From CBDVBD01 sp965372135 (lineage in GTDB: Bacteria > Electryoneota > RPQS01 > CBDVBD01): 43,874 nucleotides of DNA. The position numbers and the translations under genes are program-made. Location: assembly GCA_965372135.1 (NCBI GenBank), contig CBDVBD010000007.1:1-43874 (forward strand), in the 5' to 3' direction. Shown piece after piece: positions 17,415 to 25,489 of this stretch (the first letter of the stretch is position 1; each line of letters opens with the position of its first letter). The notes below the pieces were generated by a model. That model made no database searches, was not told where the DNA came from, and was given only the letters and a program-made list of their open reading frames with translations.

Positions 17415-18920
17415 TTACAGCAAGACAATTTTGTTGAGATAAAAGAAGCACTGGCTGTTTTCCGTAGTACGGATCATCAAGATATTATCCCCCTCTTTCA
17501 AATATCTCGTCACATCGAACACATCGTACCCCAAAGGCTGCTCCTCGACCACGTTAAAGCTGGGCTGGAAAGTGGTATGTATCCCGCTGTCATTAAGGTA
17601 AAGGGCTATTTCCGTCTTGTTCCGGAAACTGAACGGATAGTTATGATTGGAAGCGTATCCATAAACCCGCATTCGCACCGGCGTATCCCGATTGAATCCC
17701 TTGGGTAGCTTGAACAGAAACTGAATACAATCCATCCCTGGAGGATTCCGCTCAGCATGACCATACCCCAATTCCCAGGCGTAAAACTGGTTCCCCTCCA
17801 AGTACTTGATGGCAGGACCTCGGACATTGTCTTCGATAAAACCGCTTTCTTGAAAATACACCCCGCCGATTATGTCGTGGATCCCCTTTTTTATCAACCC
17901 GCCGTCGTTGTCCAAAGTAGCCATCATATAGAGAATTGGATGATATACTCCCACAACAGTGGCAGTCGGCGATCCATGCGTTAAAAATATTTTTTTAGAC
18001 ACCGGTGTATTGTACCCATCCACCGATCCAAAGGACACAAGATATTCCCCGTAACGCAGGTTTCTAATCTGGTATTCCCCTACCGCACAAAACCGATCAT
18101 CCAAATAAATCCTGCCCTCAATGTTCTCGGTACGGATCGTTAGCGCCCAAATATCGTCCGAGTCGGATTGTTCGATCAGGTTAAAATGCGCTAAGTACCT
18201 TTGTCCGGAATGCATTACATCAATTTCGAACTCCTCTGGATCTGACCGGTACCCTTCCTTCTCTACCTTGATATTGTGTGTGCCACTATTTAGAATCAGA
18301 TTGTTGGGCGTGTAGAACCCGGTGGAAATATTGTCGAGTAAAATCATAGCCCCGTCAACATTGGAAGTGACTTCCACACTGGCAAACACGGCGATGTTTG
18401 AATCTACCTTGTCTCGACGAGATGTTGTCCCAGACTGTTGTTGATGGTCCGATGCCTTCCGACCTTCCCGAATCTTCTTCAAGGAGTCTAATGTGGGGAT
18501 CCAAGTCTTTATGACCGGCTTGGATATTGCATCGGGATTGGGTGTCGCTGTTATCGGTTCCGATGGCTGCCCGGCACTGGAGTCGTGAATCATTCCAAAT
18601 GACACCGCAACCCTCGAACCCTTCTTCACTGGTACCAACTGGAACTCAGGCGACGGCAAATAACCCTCCATTCGCACAGAAATCTCATACGAGTCCGGAG
18701 GAAGACGCTTGATTATCACCGGGGTCTTCTGGTTGGTTGCAGACGAATTAATCAGGACTTCCGCACCGGGAATACTGGAAGCCACTGAAATCGACCCTGA
18801 CCTTTCACTCCACAAAAGCCAGTATACAGCATATATGACCACCGCAATTAAAATGAACGGCAAGGCATACATCAATACTAACTTTAATTTGTCCGGTTGG
18901 TCACCCTTAAATAAAGTCAT
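17415..18920 (-). CDS. Membrane-anchored protein with three PEGA-type domains
   Basis: 501 residues. A short cytoplasmic N-terminus is followed by one membrane helix (about 13-36), so most of the protein is periplasmic or surface-exposed. PEGA domains are visible at about 43-105 (GSISVASSIPGAEVLIN ... EGYLPSPE), 178-240 (TSNVDGAMILLDN ... KEGYRSDPEEFE) and, more divergent, 258-315 (TENIEGRIYLDDRF ... VDGYNTP). A Ser/Pro/Thr-rich linker lies between the first two. The C-terminal ~180 residues look like a carbohydrate-binding jelly roll (GGVYFQESGFIEDN, ending EGDNILMIRTTENSQC). PEGA domains occur on surface proteins of bacteria and archaea and may bind the cell wall or glycans. It is the second gene of an operon with the 208-residue membrane protein. 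Confidence 0.78.
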   Translation of the reverse strand: MTLFKGDQPDKLKLVLMYALPFILIAVVIYAVYWLLWSERSGSISVASSIPGAEVLINSSATNQKTPVIIKRLPPDSYEISVRMEGYLPSPEFQLVPVKKGSRVAVSFGMIHDSSAGQPSEPITATPNPDAISKPVIKTWIPTLDSLKKIREGRKASDHQQQSGTTSRRDKVDSNIAVFASVEVTSNVDGAMILLDNISTGFYTPNNLILNSGTHNIKVEKEGYRSDPEEFEIDVMHSGQRYLAHFNLIEQSDSDDIWALTIRTENIEGRIYLDDRFCAVGEYQIRNLRYGEYLVSFGSVDGYNTPVSKKIFLTHGSPTATVVGVYHPILYMMATLDNDGGLIKKGIHDIIGGVYFQESGFIEDNVRGPAIKYLEGNQFYAWELGYGHAERNPPGMDCIQFLFKLPKGFNRDTPVRMRVYGYASNHNYPFSFRNKTEIALYLNDSGIHTTFQPSFNVVEEQPLGYDVFDVTRYLKEGDNILMIRTTENSQCFFYLNKIVLL

Positions 18921-18968
18921 CAGTTTAAATCAAATTCAATTATTTATCATGAAAATAGTTTTTTACGT

Positions 18969-19595
18969 TTATGGTAGTGTGATTGTCCAACCCACCCCGG
19001 ACAAATCATCCCGTAGATAAAACGATTCCAATACCAGCTTCTTTACCTTTTCCGGAGTCACAGCCAACACCAAACACAGCGCTCCGGCAGCCACTGCCAG
19101 TTCCCCCCACAATCGATTCCCGGCAGCTTCATTCTTGCGATCAGTCACATCATACCCCAAATCCTCATCCCGTTCAATATCCCGGTATTGCGTCGCCGCT
19201 TTCGACAGTTTGAAAGCACCCACAGTGGTGAACACCACCGATCCCACCAACAATGGCCACCGGCTGTATGTTCTGTTCAACGAAAACCGATAGGAAACGG
19301 TTTCTGTAATCGGTGCTTCACCTAATGTCGAATCCGATTCCGCTATCGACTCCAGAGGCTTGTTAAACGGGATGGGATCCCCATTATCATCGAGAATCTC
19401 CAACACCTCACTGATGAGGAATTCTCGGAGTTCGTACTCAAATCCCCCCAGGGGAATCCGGAACACCACTTCATCCGTAGTGATTGATTCTACCTGTCCG
19501 CTGAATGTTTCACCCTTCTTGGTGAACAAGATATCCGCCAAACCCCATTGCGTCAAACACACTACGAGCAATAGTATGGTAGTAGCACGTATCAT
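18969..19595 (-). CDS. Exported small membrane protein of unknown function
   Basis: 208 residues. Signal peptide about 1-20 (LLLVVCLTQWGLAD), then a compact beta segment, ILFTKKGETFSGQVESI, followed by VVFRIPLGG: a 'use-of-strand' pattern seen in small exported proteins of FCB bacteria that precede membrane regions. Two hydrophobic segments follow (about 113-130 and 165-182), separated by a charged stretch. No enzyme motif is visible. It is the first gene of a two-gene operon with the PEGA protein, 48 nt apart, which suggests a shared envelope role. Confidence 0.65.
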   Translation of the reverse strand: MIRATTILLLVVCLTQWGLADILFTKKGETFSGQVESITTDEVVFRIPLGGFEYELREFLISEVLEILDDNGDPIPFNKPLESIAESDSTLGEAPITETVSYRFSLNRTYSRWPLLVGSVVFTTVGAFKLSKAATQYRDIERDEDLGYDVTDRKNEAAGNRLWGELAVAAGALCLVLAVTPEKVKKLVLESFYLRDDLSGVGWTITLP

Positions 19596-19838
19596 CTTAA
19601 ACTAAAAAGGTTTCGGGACAGCTTAAGACACCCATATCCCTCCCATTCTCGAATCAACTGAACATACCACTGCTGATCGAGATTATCGGTTTTCGGATCT
19701 ACTTCGAGAAGACTATCGAATATGATATGTAAAATTACAAAACATTTCCTAAAAAAACAAGGGAAAAACAAAAAAGCATCTCGATCCCGAACTTATCCGT
19801 TAAACCGTTGCCTTCAACCCGAAAACCCCAAAAAACAG

Positions 19839-19867
19839 TTGAATTCTTGCCCGTTGAATGTTATCTT
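19839..19867 (+). promoter_or_regulatory. Predicted promoter of the tandem ptb genes
   Basis: TTGAAT (19839-19844), 17-nt spacer, TATCTT (19862-19867). Transcription would start near 19874, downstream of an in-frame TTG at 19858, so the gene must start later, at ATG 19900. The rest of the 303-nt gap 19596-19899 shows no gene. Confidence 0.55.
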
Positions 19868-19899
19868 TAGTTGCTCCCGATTTCAACATACCGGAATTT

Positions 19900-20898
19900 A
19901 TGGAAAACATCTGCTCACTACCGCCCCTGCGATCCGCGCAGGATATCATCGACCGCGCCAAGACCATCAGCGCGGAACAGGGGGTGAAACAGGTCGTCAT
20001 CGCCGCCGCTCAGGATGATGATATCTTAGCCGCTGTCCACCGCGCCCAGACGGAAGGAATCGCCCAAGGAATCCTGGTGGGCGACCGGCAGAAAATCCAA
20101 GCCGCCTGCGATACCATTGAAGTGGACTCCAGCAAATTCCATATCGAAGACGTGCCTGACGACACCCAAGCCGCGGTTCGCAGCGCCCAAATCGCCGCCG
20201 CGGGGGAAGCCTGCGCCGTGATGAAGGGCTTCCTGCCCACATCGACCCTGTTGCGAGAACTGCTGTCCCACAAATACGGACTGCGACGGGTGGACACCGT
20301 GAGCCACGTGGCAGTGTTGACCGTCCCCGGCTACCCTAAGCTATTGGGCATCACCGACGGCGGTATTGTGGTGCAGCCGAATTTCCAACAAAAACTAGCG
20401 ATCATTACCAATGCGGTAATGATCTATCGTGCCATGGGAATCGTGCAGCCCAAGATCGCCCTGCTCGCCACCATCGACCACGTGCGCGAAGAAGTCCCGG
20501 AAACGCTGGAATGCGCCACCATTTCCCGCATGGCGGACGAGGGACAAATCCCCGGGGTGCAGATCGATGGTCCCATGAGCTTCGACTCGGCGGTCAACCG
20601 GCGGATCGCTGAAATCATGGATTACGACAGCCCAGTGATGGGCGATGCCGACTTAGTGGTCGCCAGCTCCATCGAGGAAGGCAATATCTTAGCCAAGTCG
20701 CTGGTGAACTTCGCCGGTGCCGTGTTCAGTGGTATCATCGCCGGCGCCAAAGTCCCGGTCAGCTTAGTCAGCCGTGCCGACAGCGCCTTGAACAAAATGT
20801 CGTCAATCGCCTTGGCTGTGGTGTGCGGTGCCGCTTGGGAACAGATGGACCTGTCGTACCCAATCATCACCGACGCCTACCGCCAACAAGCGTGGTAA
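19900..20898 (+). CDS. Phosphate butyryl/acetyltransferase family protein (first copy)
   Basis: 332 residues of the PTA/PTB family, which moves an acyl group between CoA and phosphate. The C-terminal half holds the family signature: SHVAVLTVPGYPKLLGITDGG, GIVQPKIALLATI, QIDGPMSFDSAVN, DADLVVASSIEEGNILAKSL and VPVSLVSRADSALNK; the wording 'GNIL.KSL..FAGA..(A/G)GI..GAKVP' is typical of butyryltransferases rather than acetate-type Pta. The ATG at 19900 with GGAA upstream is chosen because the promoter rules out 19858. It is followed after 18 nt by a paralogue. No acyl kinase is in the window, so whether it serves butyrate, branched-chain acids or acetate is open. Confidence 0.85.
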   Translation: MENICSLPPLRSAQDIIDRAKTISAEQGVKQVVIAAAQDDDILAAVHRAQTEGIAQGILVGDRQKIQAACDTIEVDSSKFHIEDVPDDTQAAVRSAQIAAAGEACAVMKGFLPTSTLLRELLSHKYGLRRVDTVSHVAVLTVPGYPKLLGITDGGIVVQPNFQQKLAIITNAVMIYRAMGIVQPKIALLATIDHVREEVPETLECATISRMADEGQIPGVQIDGPMSFDSAVNRRIAEIMDYDSPVMGDADLVVASSIEEGNILAKSLVNFAGAVFSGIIAGAKVPVSLVSRADSALNKMSSIALAVVCGAAWEQMDLSYPIITDAYRQQAW

Positions 20899-20916
20899 AT
20901 CAAAATACTGAAGAAT

Positions 20917-21888
20917 ATGAACCCGTCAAGCTATACATCCCTTTCTCAAATCCACCAGTGGACGCATCAGCAATTCCTGGCACGGGAGAAGCACCATCCC
21001 GACCGGCGGTGCAGAATGGTGATCGCTCCCGCCCAGGATGCCCCGTTCCTCAGCGCGGTAATTGAAAGCTATCAACGCGGCTTCCTGCAGCCGATTTTGG
21101 TGGGTAACGAACCGATAATCCGGCGGGTAGCGGATAAATTCGACATCGATATTCCGAATGATCCCGCCGTCTGCCCCATCCACCACGAACCGGACCCGAT
21201 AAAGGCAGTCGCCTATGCGGCGAAATTGGTCAAGGAAGGTGAAGCCGACGCTCTGATGCGCGGTCGGATCATGGTGTACGACTTTTTCAAGGTCTTGTTC
21301 CATCCTAAAGACGGCTTGCGAGGGAAACGGCAATTCTGGAGCCAAATCGGCATCCTCCAAATCCCCGATTTCCCGCGGCTGCTGATTATATCCGACTGCG
21401 GCTTAAACGTGAATCCCGACTTGCACCAGAAAGTACGCATCATCGAAAACGCTATTTCCTTGGCGCATTGCTTAGGTATCTCCACCCCAAAAGTCGCCCT
21501 GTTAGCCGCAGTGGAAGCGGTGTACTTGAAAATGCCGGTGCTGGTGGAGGAATCGATCTTAGCACATTTCTCAACCCGCGGCGGCTTCAAAAACGCCGTC
21601 ATCGACGGTCCCTTATCCCTGGATTTAGCAGTCTCACCGCAAGCCGCCAAGAAAAAGAAAATGACCGGCGAGGTTGCCGGTAACGCCAACATCCTGATTG
21701 TCAACAACATCTACGTGGGGAACTCGTTATACAAATCATTGATTACCTTGGGAAATGCGGAATCCGCCAGTGTGGTGGTGGGCGGAGAGGTACCGATCGT
21801 ACTCCCGTCACGCAGTGAATCCGCCGGTAACGTGATACATGCTATCGCCTTAGCCGTCGGTCTTTGGGCTCAAAAGAGTGAAAAATAG
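20917..21888 (+). CDS. Phosphate butyryl/acetyltransferase family protein (second copy)
   Basis: 323 residues, a diverged paralogue of the preceding gene and in the same operon. Shared blocks are EADALMRGRI, IGILQIPDFPRLLIISDCGLN, LGISTPKVALLAAVEAV, VIDGPLSLDLAVS, NANILIVNNIYVGNSLYKSL and VPIVLPSRSES. It differs in some signature positions (GNSLYKSLITLGNAES in place of GNILAKSLVNFAGA), so it may have a different acyl range, form a heteromer with its neighbour, or be non-catalytic. The upstream ribosome site is weak (GAAG). No strong terminator is visible between 21889 and the subtilase promoter. Confidence 0.85.
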   Translation: MNPSSYTSLSQIHQWTHQQFLAREKHHPDRRCRMVIAPAQDAPFLSAVIESYQRGFLQPILVGNEPIIRRVADKFDIDIPNDPAVCPIHHEPDPIKAVAYAAKLVKEGEADALMRGRIMVYDFFKVLFHPKDGLRGKRQFWSQIGILQIPDFPRLLIISDCGLNVNPDLHQKVRIIENAISLAHCLGISTPKVALLAAVEAVYLKMPVLVEESILAHFSTRGGFKNAVIDGPLSLDLAVSPQAAKKKKMTGEVAGNANILIVNNIYVGNSLYKSLITLGNAESASVVVGGEVPIVLPSRSESAGNVIHAIALAVGLWAQKSEK

Positions 21889-21936
21889 CACTACATATGA
21901 ACCCTACACAAAATCGTGGTCATTGTGGGAATTCCC

Positions 21937-21965
21937 TTGATTTTGTCAACGAATTTGCTTATATT
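21937..21965 (+). promoter_or_regulatory. Predicted promoter of the subtilase
   Basis: TTGATT (21937-21942), 17-nt spacer, TATATT (21960-21965). Transcription would start near 21972, about 100 nt before ATG 22070. Confidence 0.6.
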
Positions 21966-22069
21966 ATTACAATTAAATACATTAACCATAAATAATTGAT
22001 GGATCGTGACTTGACGGAGAAGATGCGGGACGGTGATCCGAAACTGTGGAAGTCGCCAGAGGAATGCAA

Positions 22070-25000
22070 ATGAAAAGGGCAAATGAAATGATTGGCATTC
22101 GTAGAGCCATTTGGTGGGTGATGCTACTTGTGATGGGAATGTTACTAACAATTCCCCTGCATGCTGAAAGACTCTATGTGTACGAAGCGGATGGAAATCC
22201 GATACCACTGAACCTGCTAAAAGACGTGATAAGTGTAGGATTCGTGGAGGGTATCACCAACGTTAAGAAGGAAGAAATTACCGCCAGGTTCGCGATATTC
22301 AGCGATCAGAGCAATTGGATTACATACCATGAAGTGGGGATCACGCAAATTCCTTTTCGGGAGCAGGTGCCGGAAGAGCTGATTGAATCCACCGTCAGCG
22401 CTTTGAAAACTCTAACCGATGTAACCTGGGCAACTCCGGCGTTTGAAATCGATGGGCTGCTGCACATCGTGTCCGACCGTTTCATCGTGCGCTTCCTGCC
22501 GGACTTATCACACGCTATCATCAACACCTTGAACGAAACCCAGCACGTGGAAATCGTCGAAGAGACCGATTGGGACGCCAACACTTTTATCCTGCGCACC
22601 ACGAAGCAAAGCGCTTCCCATGCCTTGGATATGGCGAATTTCTACCACAACCTGCCCCAGGTGATGTATGCGGAACCCGATTTCTTTCGGGAAGTCAAAG
22701 TCGTCACCAACGACACCTATTACAGCACCCAATGGTTCCTGAATAACACCGGCGGATCGCCCTACTGGGGAACGCCCGACGCCGACATCGACGCCCCGGA
22801 AGCCTGGGCACTGACCACCGGCGATCCGGACATCGTTGTTGCCATCCTTGACGACGGTTTGCAAATTACCCATCCTGATTTGAACGACCACGTGGAAACC
22901 GGTTACGACGCTGTGGACGGCGACAACAACCCAACCCCCAACAGTTGGGACGGGCACGGAACCAGTTGCTCCGGATTAGCCGCCGCCGAAACCAATAACA
23001 GCTTAGGCGTGGCAGCCATCGGATACAACTGCCATGTCATGGGATGCCGAATTTTCTATTCCGCCTATTCAGGCGGACCGTTGATCGGCTACACATCCTG
23101 GACTGCTGGGGGCATCAACTATGCCCGCACTAATGCGGATGTTATGAGCATGTCCTGGCACAGCTCCTCCAGCAGCACCGTCACCAATGCTATTAATTAT
23201 GCCTATAACAACGGACGCGGCGGATTGGGGAATATCATCTGCTGCGCATCCGGAAATGCTAACGCTAATTCAATCAATTACCCGGCAAATCTGTCAACCA
23301 CCATAGCATGCGGTGCCACCAATGAAGACGATCACCGGTGCGATCCAGGTGATTGGGGCAGCGGTCAAGGTTCCAACTACGGTACTCTGTTGGATGTTGT
23401 GGCTCCGGGTAAATGGCAGACCACCACCGACATCACCGGAAGCGGTGGCTATTCCGGTGGTGATTACACCATCGCCGGCAGTGTCGGGACCTTCGGCGGT
23501 ACTTCCGGTGCAACCCCGCTGGTTGCCGGTGCCGCCGCCTTAGTGCTGTCTGCAGACCCTTCTTTGACCACCGGTCAAGTCCAGGGTATTCTCGAGCAAA
23601 CCGCCGACGACCAGGTCGGGGATCCGGCAGAGGACACCCCGGGATTCGATATTTACATGGGCTGGGGTCGCATCAACGTGGCTGCCGCAGTGGATTCCGT
23701 TATGCCAAATTTCCCGCCTCCGCTGAACTTAGACGCCGGTGATGGTAACGACGGATACGTACCCTTAAACTGGAACCCGCCGGTACGCACCTTAAGCCAC
23801 TACCGGATATACCGCTCCACCGTAAGCTCTTCCGGTCCTTATTCCGTGTTGGACTCCACCTCCAACACCACCTACACTGACAGCGCCGTGGTGAACGGGA
23901 GCACCTACTGGTACAAATTGAAAGCTATCTACACCGCCCCTGACGGCGAAAGCGTATTTTCCAATATCGACAGTGGAACCCCACAAGCCCCGACTTTTCC
24001 GCCTCCCACCAACCTGGTGGCTACCAGTGGACAGGATGCTGTCGTCCCTTTAGCATGGACGGCTCCAAGCCGAACCCTGTCTCATTACCACATCTACCGG
24101 TCGGAAACCGGCGAATTCGGCACCTACAACGTGTTAGACTCCACTAACATCACCACCCACAACGACTACGACGTAGTGAACGGCAACATATATTGGTACA
24201 AACTGAAAGCGGTCTATATCACGCCAAGCGGCGAAAGTATATTCTCAAATGTGGATTTCGGCATCCCGGGATTGCCAAACCAACCACCAGAGATCACCCA
24301 TGACCCCATGCATGACAGCGATGTCCCCACCCCGACCCTTACAGCCATCGTAACCGATGATTACACATCAAGCATGCTGGTGATGCTGTACCACCGTTTC
24401 GAAGGAGGCGGATTTTCATCGGCTATTATGTCCGCCACCGCCAACCCGGATGAATTCAGCGCTACAGTACCGGTAGTATCACAAGGGTTGGTGGAATATT
24501 ACATCATGGCAGCCGACGATTCCGGTGCCGCAGCCTACGAACCTCCCGGAGCACCATCCGTCCTGCATTCTTTCGATCTCGGTGATATCGACGGAGACGA
24601 ATTGGCATACGATGACGGCGGCTGGGAGTACACCACCCACACTGGGGACAGTTTGTGCGAGTGGGCGGTGCGATTTACCCCTACAATCTACCCTTTCTAC
24701 CTAAAGGGTGCCAAAGTCTCTCTTGGGCATGGATTCCCTGATATGCCGCACCAACGCTTCATTGTCAAGGTATATGACGATGACGGACCGGACTACTACC
24801 CCCAGACCGTCCTATGGGGTCCCGACACCACCGGATCCATCGGAAACGTCATCGGTGGCATGGAGATATTGGACCGTAACTACACATATTGGGCGCCGGT
24901 AGTCGTCCGTGATTCCTTAGGTATTCCCCTGTTGATCGAAGAGGGAGATTTCTATATTTCCGTGAGGAATATTGCCGAAGGATCAACCGTGGAAGCCTTT

Positions 25001-25387
25001 AACCGCGACTCCAGCAGTTGGACTGCGGGGCTAGGGAGTCGCTCCTACGTTTACGATGCCTGCGAAGAGGGATGGTATTCCGAAGATGACACCACCATAT
25101 ACGAGCACGCCCGGCAATCCCATCGCATGATACGCGCCCTGGGCGGCACCTTAGCCCAGGTGTCTTACTTATTCATCGAGCGCGATAGCAACAACGTCCG
25201 CCTTTACTGGCCCGACAACGGCTCCCCGTTTTACTCCATCTATTCCGACTCGATTGCCACCGGCGGATTCACCAACCAACAGGCGGTGCTTCCCGATACC
25301 TCGTGGCTGGATATCGGCGCATCCACCAACAACCAACTGCGCTTCTACCAGGTCCGCGGTTCCCTGTACGGGGACTGGGGCAATTAA
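22070..25387 (+). CDS. Secreted subtilisin-like serine protease (S8) with FN3-like tandem repeat
   Basis: 1105 residues. N-terminal signal peptide (WWVMLLVMGMLLTIPLHAE), a propeptide-like region to about 225, then the S8 catalytic domain. The triad is D261 in VAILDDGLQITHPDL, H296 in WDGHGTSCSGL and S479 in FGGTSGATPLVAGAAAL; the oxyanion Asn is in CCASGNANAN. Two fibronectin type III-like modules follow in tandem (95-residue period), then beta-rich regions with DGGWEYTTHTGDSL. A ribosome site (GAGGA) 7 nt before ATG 22070 fixes the start; a GTG at 22046 lacks one. Unlike the two other large secreted proteins here, it has no YPNPFN sorting domain: it ends RFYQVRGSLYGDWGN. It is a single gene with a strong terminator. 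A nutritional or surface-processing role is inference. Confidence 0.92.
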   Translation: MKRANEMIGIRRAIWWVMLLVMGMLLTIPLHAERLYVYEADGNPIPLNLLKDVISVGFVEGITNVKKEEITARFAIFSDQSNWITYHEVGITQIPFREQVPEELIESTVSALKTLTDVTWATPAFEIDGLLHIVSDRFIVRFLPDLSHAIINTLNETQHVEIVEETDWDANTFILRTTKQSASHALDMANFYHNLPQVMYAEPDFFREVKVVTNDTYYSTQWFLNNTGGSPYWGTPDADIDAPEAWALTTGDPDIVVAILDDGLQITHPDLNDHVETGYDAVDGDNNPTPNSWDGHGTSCSGLAAAETNNSLGVAAIGYNCHVMGCRIFYSAYSGGPLIGYTSWTAGGINYARTNADVMSMSWHSSSSSTVTNAINYAYNNGRGGLGNIICCASGNANANSINYPANLSTTIACGATNEDDHRCDPGDWGSGQGSNYGTLLDVVAPGKWQTTTDITGSGGYSGGDYTIAGSVGTFGGTSGATPLVAGAAALVLSADPSLTTGQVQGILEQTADDQVGDPAEDTPGFDIYMGWGRINVAAAVDSVMPNFPPPLNLDAGDGNDGYVPLNWNPPVRTLSHYRIYRSTVSSSGPYSVLDSTSNTTYTDSAVVNGSTYWYKLKAIYTAPDGESVFSNIDSGTPQAPTFPPPTNLVATSGQDAVVPLAWTAPSRTLSHYHIYRSETGEFGTYNVLDSTNITTHNDYDVVNGNIYWYKLKAVYITPSGESIFSNVDFGIPGLPNQPPEITHDPMHDSDVPTPTLTAIVTDDYTSSMLVMLYHRFEGGGFSSAIMSATANPDEFSATVPVVSQGLVEYYIMAADDSGAAAYEPPGAPSVLHSFDLGDIDGDELAYDDGGWEYTTHTGDSLCEWAVRFTPTIYPFYLKGAKVSLGHGFPDMPHQRFIVKVYDDDGPDYYPQTVLWGPDTTGSIGNVIGGMEILDRNYTYWAPVVVRDSLGIPLLIEEGDFYISVRNIAEGSTVEAFNRDSSSWTAGLGSRSYVYDACEEGWYSEDDTTIYEHARQSHRMIRALGGTLAQVSYLFIERDSNNVRLYWPDNGSPFYSIYSDSIATGGFTNQQAVLPDTSWLDIGASTNNQLRFYQVRGSLYGDWGN
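23711..24280 (+). repeat. Tandem FN3-like module duplication inside the subtilase
   Basis: Two copies of 285 nt (95 residues), from about 23711 and 23996. Both begin FPPP-NL and share RTLSHY-IYRS, VLDST, YWYKLKA-Y and GES-FSN. They are diverged at the DNA level, so the duplication is not recent. Confidence 0.75.
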
Positions 25388-25413
25388 ACCGCCCTCAACT
25401 TCAATATATATAC

Positions 25414-25440
25414 AAAACCCGCCCTTATGGGCGGGTTTTT
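25414..25440. terminator. Bidirectional terminator between the subtilase and the metalloprotease
   Basis: AAACCCGCCC and GGGCGGGTTT form a perfect 10-bp stem around TTAT, with a T-run after it on the plus strand and a shorter one on the minus strand. The genes on each side converge here. Confidence 0.92.
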
Positions 25441-25489
25441 CATTATCTTACACGATTTGTTATTTGCCAACTATAAGCTGACCACTTAA

